DNA of 39,853 bases, from assembly GCA_016280395.1 (NCBI GenBank), contig JAEEGQ010000014.1, positions 1-39,853 on the forward strand, given 5' to 3'. This document shows, one piece after another, positions 39,425 through 39,853 of this stretch. Source of the stretch: Lachnospiraceae bacterium. Lineage in GTDB: Bacteria; Bacillota; Clostridia; Lachnospirales; Lachnospiraceae. Every line of letters begins with the position of its first letter. The stretch's first letter is position 1. Made by a program: the position numbers and the translations under genes. Below the pieces are notes generated by a model that worked only from the letters and a program-made list of their open reading frames with translations, ran no database searches and was not told the origin of the DNA.

Positions 39425-39853
39425 ATGAAAAAAGAAGAAAAAACCAATGTAATGCGTGTCCTTGACAGCAAAAAGATCCCCTACGAGAGCCGGTCGTACA
39501 CAGCCAATCCGACACTCACGGGCGAGGACATAGCAGAGATACTTGGCGAGGAAACTGATCGCGTGTTCAAAACCCTTGTAACGGTAGGGAAAAGCGGTGC
39601 TTATTACGTTTTTGCAGTACCCGTAAACAAAGGGCTTGACCTTAAAAAGGCCGCAAAAGCTGCGGGTGAAAAGGATATAAGCATGATAAAACAAAAGGAG
39701 CTGCTGCCACTTACGGGATATGTTCACGGCGGGTGCTCGCCTGTGGGCATGAAAAAGCAGTTTTCGACATTTATCCATGAAACCGCACTTTCGTACGACA
39801 AAATCTTTGTAAGTGCAGGGAAAGTGGGATTTCAGGTGGGACTTGCACCCGCC
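39425..39853 (+). CDS. ybaK: Cys-tRNA(Pro)/Cys-tRNA deacylase YbaK, N-terminal part
   Basis: 143 codons of a gene that runs off the window end. The protein matches the YbaK/EbsC family: RVFKTLV with the catalytic lysine K49, YYVFAVPVNKGLDLKKAA, LTGYVHGGCSPVGMKK with the GG-SP loop, and a final GKVGFQVGLAP. Full-length members have about 155-160 residues, so only the last turn is missing. The enzyme hydrolyses cysteine wrongly attached to tRNA-Pro. GGAG in the tail of the previous gene precedes the ATG, and the two genes are probably co-transcribed. Confidence 0.93.
   Translation, partial: MKKEEKTNVMRVLDSKKIPYESRSYTANPTLTGEDIAEILGEETDRVFKTLVTVGKSGAYYVFAVPVNKGLDLKKAAKAAGEKDISMIKQKELLPLTGYVHGGCSPVGMKKQFSTFIHETALSYDKIFVSAGKVGFQVGLAPA

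Overview
The window looks like chromosomal DNA of an anaerobic Gram-positive Clostridia bacterium, most likely Lachnospiraceae or a close relative. This rests on gene content and signals, not on a database search: G-rich Shine-Dalgarno sites, near-consensus sigma-A promoters with 17-nt spacers, lipoprotein signal peptides, Firmicutes-type ylmH, yhaM, rlmCD and DUF1934 genes, a CUT1/LplBC-type sugar importer, and nickel-insertion (hyp) genes. Most of the DNA has moderate GC. The stretch from about 36.2 to 38.1 kb is clearly more AT-rich and reads as accessory DNA.

Layout. 0-3.5 kb: the end of hypB, a 931-residue Fe-S/flavin GltD-like oxidoreductase, and hypA. 3.5-4.0 kb: two tandem copies of a ~220-bp imperfectly palindromic repeat. 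4.07-6.70 kb (minus strand): a cytoplasmic GH5 endoglycoceramidase-like hydrolase and a GPH-type sugar symporter, transcribed divergently from a GGDEF diguanylate cyclase (6.90-8.29 kb). 8.34-8.53 kb: a second palindromic repeat sharing its core with the first. 8.7-12.4 kb: a heterodimeric ABC exporter. 12.5-22.3 kb: one long apparent transcription unit for a carbohydrate ABC importer, with two permeases, a very large binding lipoprotein, two separate MsmX/UgpC-type ATPases and five small unrecognised membrane proteins. 22.3-22.6 kb: a third type of palindrome with 36-bp perfect arms. 22.66-25.9 kb: plsC, a diacylglycerol-kinase-family gene, ispE, and a small cytoplasmic protein. 25.96-26.7 kb: ylmH, whose promoter, Shine-Dalgarno site and an upstream terminator are interleaved. 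26.8-36.2 kb: a tightly packed cell-wall and housekeeping operon (ddl, murI, DUF1934, folA, an alpha/beta hydrolase, a cell-wall amidase, a DacA-like protein lacking catalytic residues, a P-loop kinase-like protein, yhaM, rlmCD). 36.2-39.85 kb: an AT-rich orphan gene, a GNAT-pyrophosphatase-like fusion, a decayed SMP-30 gene, a DUF7010-like membrane protein, and the start of ybaK.

How the parts work together. The ddl/murI/amidase/DacA-like block supplies D-amino acids for peptidoglycan and acts on the wall. plsC, the lipid-kinase gene and ispE feed lipid and isoprenoid synthesis. The 12.5-22.3 kb unit is the strongest candidate for an undescribed system: an importer carrying its own pair of complete ATPases plus membrane accessory proteins, where the usual arrangement is a shared ATPase and none of these extras. 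The large palindromic intergenic repeats are the strongest non-coding signal. A catalytically degenerate D,D-carboxypeptidase and a GNAT-PPase-like fusion are the most unusual single proteins.
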